64,000 bases of DNA from Calliopsis andreniformis. Taxonomy: Eukaryota > Arthropoda > Insecta > Hymenoptera > Andrenidae. Made by a program: the position numbers and the translations under genes. Below are positions 41,282-53,200 of the stretch, piece by piece. The stretch is from positions 5,744,961 to 5,808,960 of the forward strand of contig NC_135071.1 of NCBI RefSeq assembly GCF_051401765.1, given 5' to 3'. Under the pieces are notes generated by a model. That model was not told where the DNA came from and searched no databases. It saw only the letters and a program-made list of their open reading frames with translations. Position 1 is the stretch's first letter. The number at the start of each line of letters is the position of its first letter.

Positions 41282-43370
41282 TCAGATATATTATTGCAGA
41301 CCAACGCTATCCAGTAGTGGGACATCTAATTCGTCTTTCAGTAATGTTCAATGACGCCTAATGTAATGTTTCAGCTTTCTTGAAAGCAGAAATACTGATC
41401 TATAATGGTGGTACTTCGTGTTGCGTGATTTCCCTGCCGATAAGAACGAGCACGAGAGAACCCCAGATCTCATTTGAACAGTGCTGTTGTAGAGACTGAC
41501 TTTTGAGAAAGTCTGAAATAATTGGAGATAAAATTGTAGAATCTCGTTTCTTCCAAAAGTATTTGAAGTTTTTACGCGATAACCTACTCGCTTTATTAGA
41601 GATAATAATTGTGCGCATAATAGTTTAATTTAAAGAACACAGTTGTGTATGCAGCACTGTAAGCAGCATTTTGAATCATTTTTGCTTTAATAAAACAAAT
41701 CTTAAAAATTGCATGTTAGATTTTCATTTGCAAATTCATTCTAAACGAGCAGTAAGCAAAGACTGATTAGCAATACATTTCATATGATATTAACGTTATT
41801 TGTAAATTACATATGATTTGTGTCGAGATCTATTCAACTAAAATAGTGAAATGTACTTGAACCTGGAAAATGTTTAAAATCGATTTTCTGGAAACCAAAC
41901 AATTTTTCTTTTACATTTTCAACCTAATTTTTTTTATTTAGAATCATCCACTTTCCGGTTGTATCATGGTTACTGGGCTACCCTGTATGTAACATTTTTA
42001 ATTACATGTATAGTTGAAATCTAAGTAAACAACATTCATACATTTTCGTTTAGCAAGAACATTACAATATAAACACACAGCTTGAGGGGTAAACTGTGCT
42101 TACATCATAAATAATATAGCATGTATCTTGCATTCTGGCCAGAATTTTGCTTTGCAAGTTTGGCCGTCGCTATCTCCACCACTTCTCGGGATTGCCTTCG
42201 CAAGCGAAGTTCTGGCGATGCCTATCTAGTATAAACAAATGTAACCGAAACTATTATATATCAGCGTTTCATTCTATGTCTCTATTTATTTCACGTCCAG
42301 ACAATATCCCTGGTACAAATCCACTTTTGCAAATTTACCAGATTCGGTCCCGAGCTGTGGCCAGGATGCAAGACCAGATCAATGACTTAATAAACAAACG
42401 TTATATGTCCACTTTTGGTCAAGTTTAAGATTTTATGTTATAAATAGATTTCATATCATAAAACTCAAACGTGAGCAAAAGTGAACATAAATCACAGGAT
42501 GATGATAAGTCTCTAAAATGTGAACTTATTCAAAGAGATTGTAGTAAGACCTATATATTATAAAAAAGATTCGTCGAAATGAATCAATTTATACCATTCT
42601 TAACTCTAAAATCAGATGGGAAACACTGCGAAAAATGATTTCAAAATTTGGAATCTTGTGGTTTTGATCAAATGAAATCGATAGTAAAATCCCATCTAAC
42701 CCAGAGGTTTGAAGCTCGATTATCGAGAAAAATTGAAGGGATGTAAACAATACTTTAGCAGGTTGGGTCGTTATATGCCTCCTAACCTCCATTCTAGGAC
42801 TGGGCGAAAATTAAAAATTTTCCAACTTTATGAAAAGAGCGTAGACAAAAGTGTGGGCTCAATTCGAACCTGGAACGAAAGTCAAGGGATATAGATATTT
42901 AACGACCAAATTTGCTAGACTAGACTATCGCTTACACCTCTTAAATTTTCCTTGATCGTTGATCCTTGGATCCTGAGATTTTATTAGCGATTTCTTTTGT
43001 TCAGAACCGCAAAATCGCCAGTTTTAAAAACCATGTTTCTTGATGATTCTACCTGATTTTGGCATTAAAAATGACATAAATTGATTTGTTTTGACAAGAA
43101 TTTTTCAATGGTATATCTATAGATCTTACCATACGTATTTTGGGTCAGTTTACACCTTAGATTCTAAAGCTTAGAGCATCATGTATACCTGGACGCACAC
43201 GGACTACTGTTGAAAGTGTAACGAGTTTCTAGAAAAAGATAGACTGTAAGTAAGTATATCCTCTCTCTTTCTAATATCAGGGCGGATAAAGATCCCTAAG
43301 ATCCCTGTGCATACAATTTTTTCAATAATCAAATTTTTTGTATTATTTAGATAAAACGTGTTACTTCATT
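41282..43370. other. Intergenic DNA with unassigned open frames
   Basis: Open frames at 42147-42428 and 42709-42894 are richer in charged residues than the background but match no family I know. They lack good starts or splice context. Treated as non-coding. Confidence 0.35.
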
Positions 43371-43535
43371 AAAAATATATCTAAGAAAAGCATGATTATA
43401 ACAATCGTTTCTGTAACACATAACAGAATGAAAGTTTGAAGAAGGTATGGAAGTCAAGTTAAAATAAGTTCTTAATTAAAATTTTGTGCTTTAATTATGC
43501 AAGTATGGTAAAAAAATTAATTGTAAAATGTTTTT
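43371..43535 (+). repeat. Dispersed repeat, copy 2
   Basis: Direct-orientation partner of 37881-38047, 5.5 kb away, with scattered substitutions and small indels. Confidence 0.65.
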
Positions 43536-44220
43536 CTAGTACCGATGTCGATATTTATAATCAGAGAAGTAACTGTCATAACTAGAAAATAATGTAGTGG
43601 AAGAATTCTTTGTATATATACACATGAAACGATGATTTTGTTAGATGTTTATATGAAGTATTTGTAGAATAGGTAGGGCAAATAAATACACTAGTTAGCA
43701 AAAATATCAACATTGCTTTATTTTAACAATTAAAACATTTATTCGTTACAATTCAATATCATACGAGTAAATTCATGTAAAACTATCGCCAAGTATGTAT
43801 CGCGATCGCGATGTGTGCTATGAAGGAAGGTGCTAGCTATGCATGTTACGTTCCTGAAGTAACTAAGGACAAAAAAGCATCAGTCAGTCCTATGCAGAGG
43901 GAAAGAGAGAGGACATACTTACAGTCTATTTCTTTCTACACTCTTGTTACACTTCCACTAGTAGTTCGTGCTGCTTTCAGATATATGCTCTAAAATTTAC
44001 ACCTTAAAGTCTTAACATTGTTTCATAGATTATAGCTAGAGACTATTTCGCGCCTCTTCAGACTTTTGCCTAAGATGCAACAAACTACAATGAAAGTGAA
44101 GGGGGTAGAAATTTGCTTTCATCGAACCTGAAACGTGAGCTTTCATCGGGACAGCACTGTAGTATAAGCATTATAACAATGTAAAGGACATAGTGGAATA
44201 AGAGAATAAAAAATAACTTT

Positions 44221-44390
44221 GAATCAAACTCGACTCGTGATAAACCGTTTTACCGTTTATGATAAAAAAACAATTTGTGTCACCTTCAACTCTGTCCATA
44301 CCTCAATTTGGGAAGTAATAAAGAGCAAAAATAGAGAATCACATTTTCGCACAATTTCTTCTAACCTATTGCACGACAAATTTTGGAGAA
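44221..44390 (+). mobile_element. Diverged relative of the 59458-60174 MITE end
   Basis: It shares an ordered series of words with the inverted ends of the element at 59458-60174, among them AATTTGTGTCACCTTCAAC, TAGAGAATCACATTTTC and CTATTGCACGA. Only one arm is seen here. It is an old, truncated copy. Confidence 0.45.
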
Positions 44391-47336
44391 ATATCAGAAA
44401 CATTTCAAATATCGAAACACATTAAGGATTTTTGTAAATTTCTTAATTCTTAATTTAAATCGTAAATAGTAAAAAAACCAGTCATACAATTAGGAGTTGA
44501 AAAACATGTATAGAATCAATATAAAAAAATTAGCTTAACAGGGGCTATAGGAACTTACCACAATTTGTTTTTCTGTTGCAAGCTATCAAATGGTTTATCG
44601 TAGGTCGAATTTAGTTTAGGGAAATTTGTATTCTCTTATTCGATTATGCCTTTTTATTTCTTGCAAGCAATTATCAAATGTAATGTTTTCAAACGGTTCA
44701 ATCATTTTTTCAAATTATTGAAAAGTTAACAACACTTTGGGATTTTGAATAAAAGTATAATATTTGACTTAATTTTTGTCAATGAATCGTATACGAAAAC
44801 TGTGATAACACTGGGACGTTTACTAATAAAATTTTATTACACATTTTTTTTAAATTATATATCAGCTACTGATGATTAATATTCAGTCTTCCATTTTATA
44901 CTGCATTGGTCACATATTAGCAAAGCTTCAATTTCCAAAGAATTGTTTGAAAACTTTTCTAAAGTTTAACATGTTAAATATTTTTGCTTTCAACAGTGCG
45001 TATTTGAATAAATATTAAGCTAGTGATAGCTATAGGCATAGAAATGGGCTTTGTATGAATGGAAAACTAAGAAATCTAGCAAATCAATTAATGAAACTTC
45101 TTCATTAGATGGAATTACATTATGTACATTATATTATTTGTTTCATCTAATTTACAAGTGGCAATAATATTCTTCTACTATTTTTTTATTCAAACTTTTT
45201 CCTTATTTTTTTAGAATAAAAGAAAAACATTTAAAATACTTTTATGAACTTTTATTATATATGTTAAATACAGTCAAAACTTTTTATACGAATACTTATA
45301 AATATCTAAGGGAACATTATAATTGTAGTATTTTTTAGATATTTTTAGTAATTCCCTAGTAATTGGAAGTTTTCATTGTGAAGACATTGACTGTTTGAGT
45401 AAATATTGTATTATAGGTAGAAACAATGTAAATCTAAATTAACACAAAGTGGAACTACTGTATCATTGTTTTATTTGAAAAATATCCAAAACGACAATTA
45501 CTTAACATAATCATAAATTAAATATTATCGTAGGTATTAAATATTTCATCAAGTATTGTACTATGCATCAATATTTGTTAGTTTTCTAACTATTTTAAAT
45601 GTATCCTAAATGCAGAAAGTTAAAGATTGTAGGTATCTTTAACTAATTATTTGGTAAATAGAAGTAACTTGGGTAATTATCTGTTGTAAGGTTATACCTT
45701 CGATTTTGATGATTTTCAAATATGTTATGAAGGGCGTTGTATTGAATAAATCTTTCTTTTGAAAAAAATTACGGGCAGCTTTAATTTTCGAAGTATTTGC
45801 AAAAAACTATTGCTCTTACTGCATTGTACTCTGTTTATACGTGCACTCACCAAACACATTGCCTTTGGTGAAGTTCAAAATTTCGAAGCGTGTGCGGTGG
45901 AGGGACACTGCCTCTGAGGTTCCGGGAGTTCTGCTTCTCTGAGGCTCTGGGAGCTCTCTCCCCAAGCTAACTCTGATCCGTCTTGCTTTTCTTGTTGTGC
46001 AAATATTAACATGTACCAAAACATCATGGAAAATGTGGAATGAGTATTTCGTTGAAATTCAATATTGAAATTAGCCAAGTTTAATCTTTTAGTTTACTCG
46101 TTATATAAGCTTGCCTGCCGGTTGCTGCGACGTGTTCATAGAAACAATAGATAAGCGGTGGCATTGGACTGATGTATACGCTGTTGCGGACGTGCACGTA
46201 GAGGCAGAAGTCACTGCAATAGTAACAATAGAAAATTAAAACCGTGCGTAAATTTTTTCAAATGAAAAAATTATTAAAAATAATGCCCTTTGTAATATAT
46301 TAGAAAATTATCAAAATCGGAGATGGCGCCTTTATAACAGACAATTACCGAGGATTTTCCCAAATGTAGAGGATGTGACCAATATACGTTGTAATATTTT
46401 AAAGAGTGATAGGGCAGCTTAAATGGAACACAAGGTGTTCGATGTCCTATGATAATGTCCGATCTGCCTTTATTTTATAGTAATAATGCGTTAAAATTAA
46501 CATATATATATGCTAAACTAATAATCAGAGGAATAGAATTCTCTAATTTTGCAGATGTATTGAAAAACAGAAACAGAGCAAAAATGTTTTTTAATATACT
46601 TTGTTGTATAATTTATGGTTTCACTTTTATAAAACTTTAAAAATCTGAAATATTTGTAGGAAATAGATCTCAAATTTTTTAAGTTTTATCAAAGTTGAAC
46701 CGTAAGATATACAACAAAATGTATTAAGACTTTCTTACTCTATTGCTGTCATTTAGTATACATCTAAAATCACAAAATTCTCTGGTTTTGAGTTTAGCAT
46801 AAAATGGACATAAAGACATTTTGTATTGGATTTCGTTACATATATTGTATTACACCGTGTATAAAGAAAGAAGCAAAAGGGGAAACTCCTATTCCCTTTT
46901 TTCTAGAAATCTTATTATTATGTTTGCTTGGAAAAACTATAAAATTATAAATAATACAGATTGCACACATCAGCTAAGTTAATGTCTCCTTTAATCTAAA
47001 TATATTTATTCAACGTTGTTACATTTTTTCAGTATTATTAATAATCAAGTACCACTGCATCCCTTGAACGCTAAAGAAAAGCAACATTAAAATATCAAAC
47101 CTAATTACTATGTCGATTACATAACAGAAATAGTTAAGACATAGTTAAATCATCTCTTTGCCTTATTATGATAGCTTAAACAAATTAAAAATACTTGTTT
47201 CAATAAATATACAGTGATTTTTCAGGCCAGCATTTACCCAAATATGTAATCGAATATTGATTTAAAGCATACTTGCTTACAAAACTAAAAATACACATAA
47301 AAAACAAAAATTGTCTTGGAAATAAATATAAAAATG
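44391..47336. other. AT-rich intergenic DNA
   Basis: Mostly featureless. A G+C-rich patch at about 45880-45970 has a partly repeated CTCTGAGGTTCCGGGAG / CTCTGAGGCTCTGGGAG unit. Another GC-rich patch spans 46110-46220. Neither shows a convincing reading frame. Confidence 0.4.
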
Positions 47337-47671
47337 GTGATCCTGCAGATTAGTCACATCACCACCGAATTCGATGATCTTTGAGTATATTCTTAAGTTC
47401 ATCAGTCTGAAGAACTTTTTCCTGTACATATAATAGACGGTTGGCCTTAGTTACTGAGATATTTGTAAAAAACTTGCTACTACTACCATTGAATTCTTAT
47501 TACACCTATGCACGCATCCATGACAGCGTAGCGTCACTATGCAACGACGCAACGATTGTTTTTCTGCTGTTTCTACAAATATAGCACGGGCCCGACAAAC
47601 CAATATTATAAGAGATGGACTATTTAGCTTTAACTATCGAACTTAACCATTGTTTTCGAAACCTTTACTTA

Positions 47672-48087
47672 CAAGGGAACATCGTGAGGTATAAATCTCC
47701 GATTTTTATGAAATTTGGCAGGATTATAGAGTAGCCGAAAATATTCGACACGTATTTTTTGTTATCAGCTCTAATTCATGTTAAGAAGGTTAAAACCACC
47801 CCCAAAGTTGGGGGTGAAAAATATATTTTGCTTAATATCTCGAAAACTATTGCGTGTGGCAAAATGGTGTAAATGGGACAATTGCGTATTTTTGAACAAC
47901 AAATGTAAACAGTTTTTAAAAATATCAATTTGTTTAAAAGTATGTATTAAAATGTATTAAAATATAGTGTAATTACGTTGTTTTTATTAGAGCCGATAAA
48001 AAAGTACGTGGCAAATGTTTTCGACTACTCTACAATCCTGGCAAGTTTCATAAAAATCGGAAATTTACACCTTGCGATCTTCTCTTG
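47672..48087. mobile_element. Harbinger-like MITE with TTA target duplication
   Basis: The inverted ends are about 100 bp: CAAGGGAACATCGTGAGGT on the left and, reverse complemented, CAAGAGAAGATCGCAAGGT on the right. They continue through CCGATTTTTATGAAA and TAGAGTAG. TTA flanks both sides (47669-47671 and 48088-48090). A 3-bp TTA duplication is typical of PIF/Harbinger and Tourist-like MITEs. There is no coding capacity. Confidence 0.75.
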
Positions 48088-48100
48088 TTAGTGGAATAAG

Positions 48101-48477
48101 TTAACTCAGGCTTCGGAATTAACTGCTCTTTTCGGCCGATTTTCGAAGGCGACGCCTCCTTTCTCCCTCGCACGTCACTTCTCTCCGCGGCGGCCTTAGT
48201 GCTCGGAAGGCTTCAGGTGCGTGCCACAAAAATCGCGCGTAGCGCATTTGGGCGACGTCACTTATATCCATAGATTTCCACATCACCCATGAGGTACTAT
48301 TGTTGATGCGTTTTTGTTTTGTCAGTGGTATCCCCTGACGCGCGATTCTTGTGGCACGCGTTTGAGGCCTTCCGAGCACTAGGGCCGCCGCGGAGAGAAG
48401 TGACATGCGAGGGAGAAAGGAGGCGTCGCCTTCGAAAATCGGCCGAAAAGAGCAGTTAATTCCGAAGCCTGAGTTAA
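48101..48477. mobile_element. piggyBac-like MITE with TTAA ends
   Basis: The segment starts TTAACTCAGGCTTCGGAATT and ends with its near-perfect inverse, GCCTGAGTTAA. The inverted arms extend for about 138 bp with few mismatches. TTAA at both ends is the piggyBac target site. The arms are strongly G+C-rich against an AT-rich background. The high arm identity suggests a young insertion. Confidence 0.8.
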
Positions 48478-48688
48478 CCCAATGAACAAAGATAACCTAA
48501 AACTAACAATCTTGCATTTTATATTTCGAGGATAGTTCAGTATGTGTTATCTTTTTCCACCGGATCCTTATAAAGGAGTTGGGTCGCTTCGGAGACCTTT
48601 TATTGGACTTGTCTACTGGGTCAACTTATTCATACCATCATCGATTCCGATTTTTGCTTATAGTTTTAAAACTAAGGCCAACCGTCTT

Positions 48689-48723
48689 GTGTGTGTTGTG
48701 TGCGTGCGCGCGCGCGCGCGTGT
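48689..48723 (+). repeat. (GT)n/(GC)n microsatellite
   Basis: A run of GT units passes into (GC)n and back to GT, inside the right arm of the outer element at 47337-48817. Confidence 0.9.
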
Positions 48724-48817
48724 AGAAAAAAGTTGTTCAAAATCTCGCCGTTTATAGTATATCTGCACTTCAAAGATCATCGAAATCTGCGGTGGTGTGA
48801 CTAATCTGCAAGTTCAC

Positions 48818-50251
48818 TATAGAAATACATATTTCTGAACAACAACACAGTATAATGTGATATTTATGCGTTTGAAAAAGCTATTAATAATAAATCTTAA
48901 TACTTATATGAACATAATATATTGTACACAATATCTTAATTAATATTTGGGCTCTATGAAATAAAGTAAATCCTATGAAAGTAGACCAACATTGAGAACC
49001 ATAAAGATATGATACTTTTGCTTGTTTATTTTCACTTAGATTATTTCATTCTTTGAGCTTCAAGTAGGGATTAAAAATAACAGTAACCTTAAACATCTTT
49101 ATGAAAAAAAGTCATTAATAAAACGATCTGTATTATTTAAATTCAGAATAATAATGATAAAATTTAAAGCAAAATTTTGTAAAAGACATGATTACAAAAT
49201 ACCAATTTTTGTAATTTGTTCCAAATTGTTAGTTATGACTAAAAAATTTTGTATTGTCGACAATCATTACTAATGGAGGAAATTCATTTCTATTGCCCAT
49301 AAACTTTAGCCATGATAGAAACATATTTTTTCAATTGCTTTTCACTACATTGATCAGTTAATTCTTTTGTGTTGTGGTTGATTTTGCTATTGTGAACTTT
49401 TGGTTCAAATTAATAATATATCAAATTTCGTATCAATAATATAAAGCAAATTACAGTCGAGAAAAGTAGAATAAAATGGATCACTTTGGGATCATTCCAC
49501 GGGAAATCGGACACTTTCTGGAGTAACATCTCTGATTTTGTTCAACTTTGGATATGTTGTAATCTTGAGTGATATTCAGACGTATGTCGAAGGATTTTTC
49601 AAAATTTTGAAAATTATTGATTTTACAGATGCGTAAAGTATAGTGCTAAATTTTTTCAAAAAAATATAACTCTTGAACCACTCAGTGTACGAGAATATGC
49701 TTTTGGGTAGTTATAGGGATCACGTAAAAGTACTAAAAAAAACAATTGTTTCAATTTAGAAAAATTTTTTTTTAAACCGCTTTCTGTAATAGTTTTAAAT
49801 AAATGAGATGTTTTAATGTTGAGTACGATTTTAAAAATTTGAAAAAAGAAATATAAGTTGAAATCCCTTATTAGCCTTTAAAATATGTCAATGTACATTG
49901 TTTACGCCCTGTCTCTGATTTATTTTCACAAATCTTCACAGTCTTCAATATGTAATAAGAAGATATAACAACGATGATTAATTTTATTTAGAAACTGAAG
50001 ATAACAATTTTTATAATAATCCTATTAAATATTCAAATTATATATTATACATTCTTTTGGAATAATATTCATCTGATCAATCATTTTTCAATGCTTTAAG
50101 TAATTATGTTATACTTAATATACTTATTGAAAGTATATTTTTATCATTTGTAATGATATTCTGAATGTTATTTTCTAAATCAAATGTTTGTAATGTAAAA
50201 TGATACAAGTATAACATATTAATTAATAATACTTTCTTTTATTTTCAGAAA
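48818..50251. other. AT-rich DNA before the RRM gene
   Basis: No gene seen. TTTTCAG at about 50242-50248 is a good splice acceptor 3 nt before the RRM start codon, which shows that the transcript has an upstream exon. Confidence 0.5.
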
Positions 50252-53200
50252 ATGGTTTCATCCAATCAACCGGTAAGAACAAGGCTAATAGTAGATAGTA
50301 TTCTTTATTATCATATAATCAATAATTTCATCATTTATTTATCATATATAACATATCTTTGTTTAAAATAAAATATTCATATAAGTTGAGCCACATAATT
50401 TGTAGGTATGTAATGTTTTTCTATTTTTTTTTATATATATACATAAATGTTGTAAATAGAACTATTTTTATTAACAATACATATTAATATTAAGTGACTA
50501 TAATTAACAAGCTCAATAACATTACATTATCATAAGATTGTGATCTTTGTAATAATAATGAATACTTTGAGCAAGATAAATTCTCAAACAGACACCATAT
50601 TTTTGACAAACAAGAGTATGGTCGATTTTAGAGGTACAGATAAATATTCTTTTTTTAATTTGTATTATGTTTGTATATGTATATATGTACATACATGTAA
50701 TATGTATGTAAAATAGAGAACCATTATTAATTGAATATTTCAATTTTACAGAGGAAAACAAAAATATTTGTGGGTCGGTTACCAGAAAATTGTCGCAACG
50801 ATGAGTTGCGACAATTATTTTTGCGTTTTGGTGAAGTAACGGAATGCGATGTCATGAATCGGTATGGGTTTGTCCACATGGCACGCGAGGAAGATGCAGC
50901 GGCAGCAATCAAGGCTCTCCACAATTCCAACTTCAAAGGGGCGACAATCAATGTGGAACAGTCAACTGGCAAGTCACGCGGCGCTGGAGGAGGACGCAGG
51001 GATGGAGACAGAAGAGGTGGACCAATGAGAGGTGGTAGAGGAGGACGAGACGGTGGTAGAGACGCTCGTCCTGGACCTTACAATGATAGAAGAGGTCAGT
51101 ATTTATAACACTTGATCTTAATAATACCGTTCTCTCATTGCAAACTCGTACCATACAATCTTCTCATTAGATTCTACAGATGTTATAAGATGTATTATTA
51201 TTTCATGTAGAATTTTTTATTAGATGTTACTGCTTTATTTTACACCAAAGTTTGTTTTGTCAACTACTCCAATTAAGTACATTTAGCTTTTTATAAACTA
51301 TATTAAAACTACATTTGTAAGAAATTTAAGTATGTAAAAAAATTAAGAAGATACATAATATGTAAGATACACATAAGTATCATAAAATAAAAACACGTTA
51401 TAATATTTAGAAGGTAAAATAATACCTATATTTCATTTCTTCAATTATTTAAAAAGAAATATGCAGTCTAGTTTTAGTACAAATGATGTAACATAAAGCA
51501 GATTTGCAATGAGAGAATTAGAACAAATAATAAATAAGTATATGTTTTTAATGCAGACTAAAAAATCAACTGGATATCTCGGCATGCTTTACAGTTCTTC
51601 CGATCCAACTCGTTGGTTACGATGGATCTGCTGCAGGTGGCGTCGCAACGGGGTACACCGATTACAATCGTGGCGCTGGAGACTTTAGTGGACGTGGGGC
51701 AGACTTCGGCACCGGATACACTGATCGTGGAGCATATGGCCAAAACGTGGGAGGCGCGGCGATGGGTTACACTTCTACAGCGCCTGGAATGGGAGGAGGA
51801 TATGGACCAGCAACTGGAGCTGTTGGAGGATATGGACCAACTGGAACTGCCGATTACGGTCGAACTGCTGACTACAGCCGCGCTGCAGATTTTGGAGCTA
51901 GAACAGATTACGGTAATTACAATTGTATTTGTTTCTCTTAATCAAGTTATACAATATTCGTTATTAACTCTTTATATGCAAATATTGTTCTCTACAAAGA
52001 AGTTAGTAATACTATAAGAAAGTATAACTGTTCTGCAATCAAACTGTCAATAGTTTTTAATCTTCGTTTTAAGAAGAAAATGTTGCAATGATATATTATA
52101 GCATTATGGATTTATTTGCTTGAGTGTTCTAGATAGGTACCAAAATTGACTTTAAAAGTGTCAAACAAAGCAATTTTGTTTCTCCTATTTCATGATTAAA
52201 AAAATATTACACTCTTCTCTTACAATACTGTGGTAGAGCTTAAGTGCATCATTATTATTGTTTATTATAATAAACCAAAAGTAATGTTCTACAGGGTATA
52301 AAAGAAGTATGATTGCACTCTTTCATACTCAGAGACTTACATTTTAAGATAAAAAGCATCCACTATTAACTTCCTAATGTACAAGTGTTAATATCATGAA
52401 TACTGCATGTACAGTGATGGTATGAAAACTGCTGTTCGATGACGTCACAAGGCAGGGAGGAAATTCTTCAAATGAGATGGGAATTTCTCCACCAATCAGT
52501 GATTGCTAGATATCTCCACTCCATTCGAAAAGTTCTCTTTATGCTTTGTGAGCAGCAGATTTTATCCCATCCCTGAATACTGTATAATTTGTTTTGTCGT
52601 TCTAGACAACATTGAACTTAAAGTGTCATATACTTGTTTATAATATTTCACTTAGCTATTTCAAAATAATTTTGGTAAATAGATAATGTAAATAGAGGAC
52701 ATTAGTCAGGCCACAGTTACAAATATAATTTAGTCTAATAGAGAAATATATATTGTTTGCAGTAGTTGGAGGTGGTATGACTGGAGATTTTAATCGTGGT
52801 GCACCAGGTCCTATGGATTATGGACGTACTGACAATTTTGGTGCAAACCGTACAGTTGATTATACAGCTAGAAATGATTATGATCGAAGTGCAACTGGAC
52901 CAATGAGGAACGGTGGTGGCGCCGTTGCCACTACCGGGTATGGAACAGGGTACACAGATGTAGGATATGATGAAAGCCATTGGTAAAGTAACCTCTTTTA
53001 TATGCTTGCAAGTTTTAGATTTAATTTTAATGATTTAATTTGACCTTATCAAAAACATTTCGCATTATTAATTCCTTTTACTAATACATTTCAGTAAAGT
53101 TATTTAACGGTTTCGCTTAAAATATTAACTTAGATATTGAAATTTTAAATTAACGAATATAAATAAATTTTGAAAATACGCTAATTCATTTAAAAATAAT

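Larger units (their letters stand above)
47337..48817. mobile_element. Outer inverted-repeat element hosting two nested MITEs
   Basis: The left arm (about 47337-47460) and the reverse complement of the right arm (about 48670-48817) align through CAGATTAGTCACA, CGATGATCTTTGA and AGACGGTTGGCCTTAG. The right arm is interrupted by a GT/GC run. Between the arms lie two independent MITEs (47672-48087 and 48101-48477), so little of the original core remains. A related single end lies at 53830-53960. I do not know the superfamily. Confidence 0.65.

Noticed and set aside
42147..42894. Two plus-strand frames with charged residues
   Set aside because: Suggestive of a gag-like or unknown gene, but no zinc knuckle, protease or other motif was seen and no repeats flank them.
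45816..46078. Minus-strand frames with Pro/Glu/Arg content
   Set aside because: They come from a short GC-rich internal repeat (CTCTGAGG units). The same composition appears in two frames, which indicates composition rather than coding.
48119..48406. Arg-rich minus-strand frame of 95 codons
   Set aside because: It lies entirely inside the inverted arms of the piggyBac-like MITE.
52982..52986. Stop codon ending the RRM protein at exon 4
   Set aside because: TGG TAA overlaps a valid donor, and the next exon continues in frame with the same Gly/Tyr-rich character. It is kept only as a possible intron-retention isoform.
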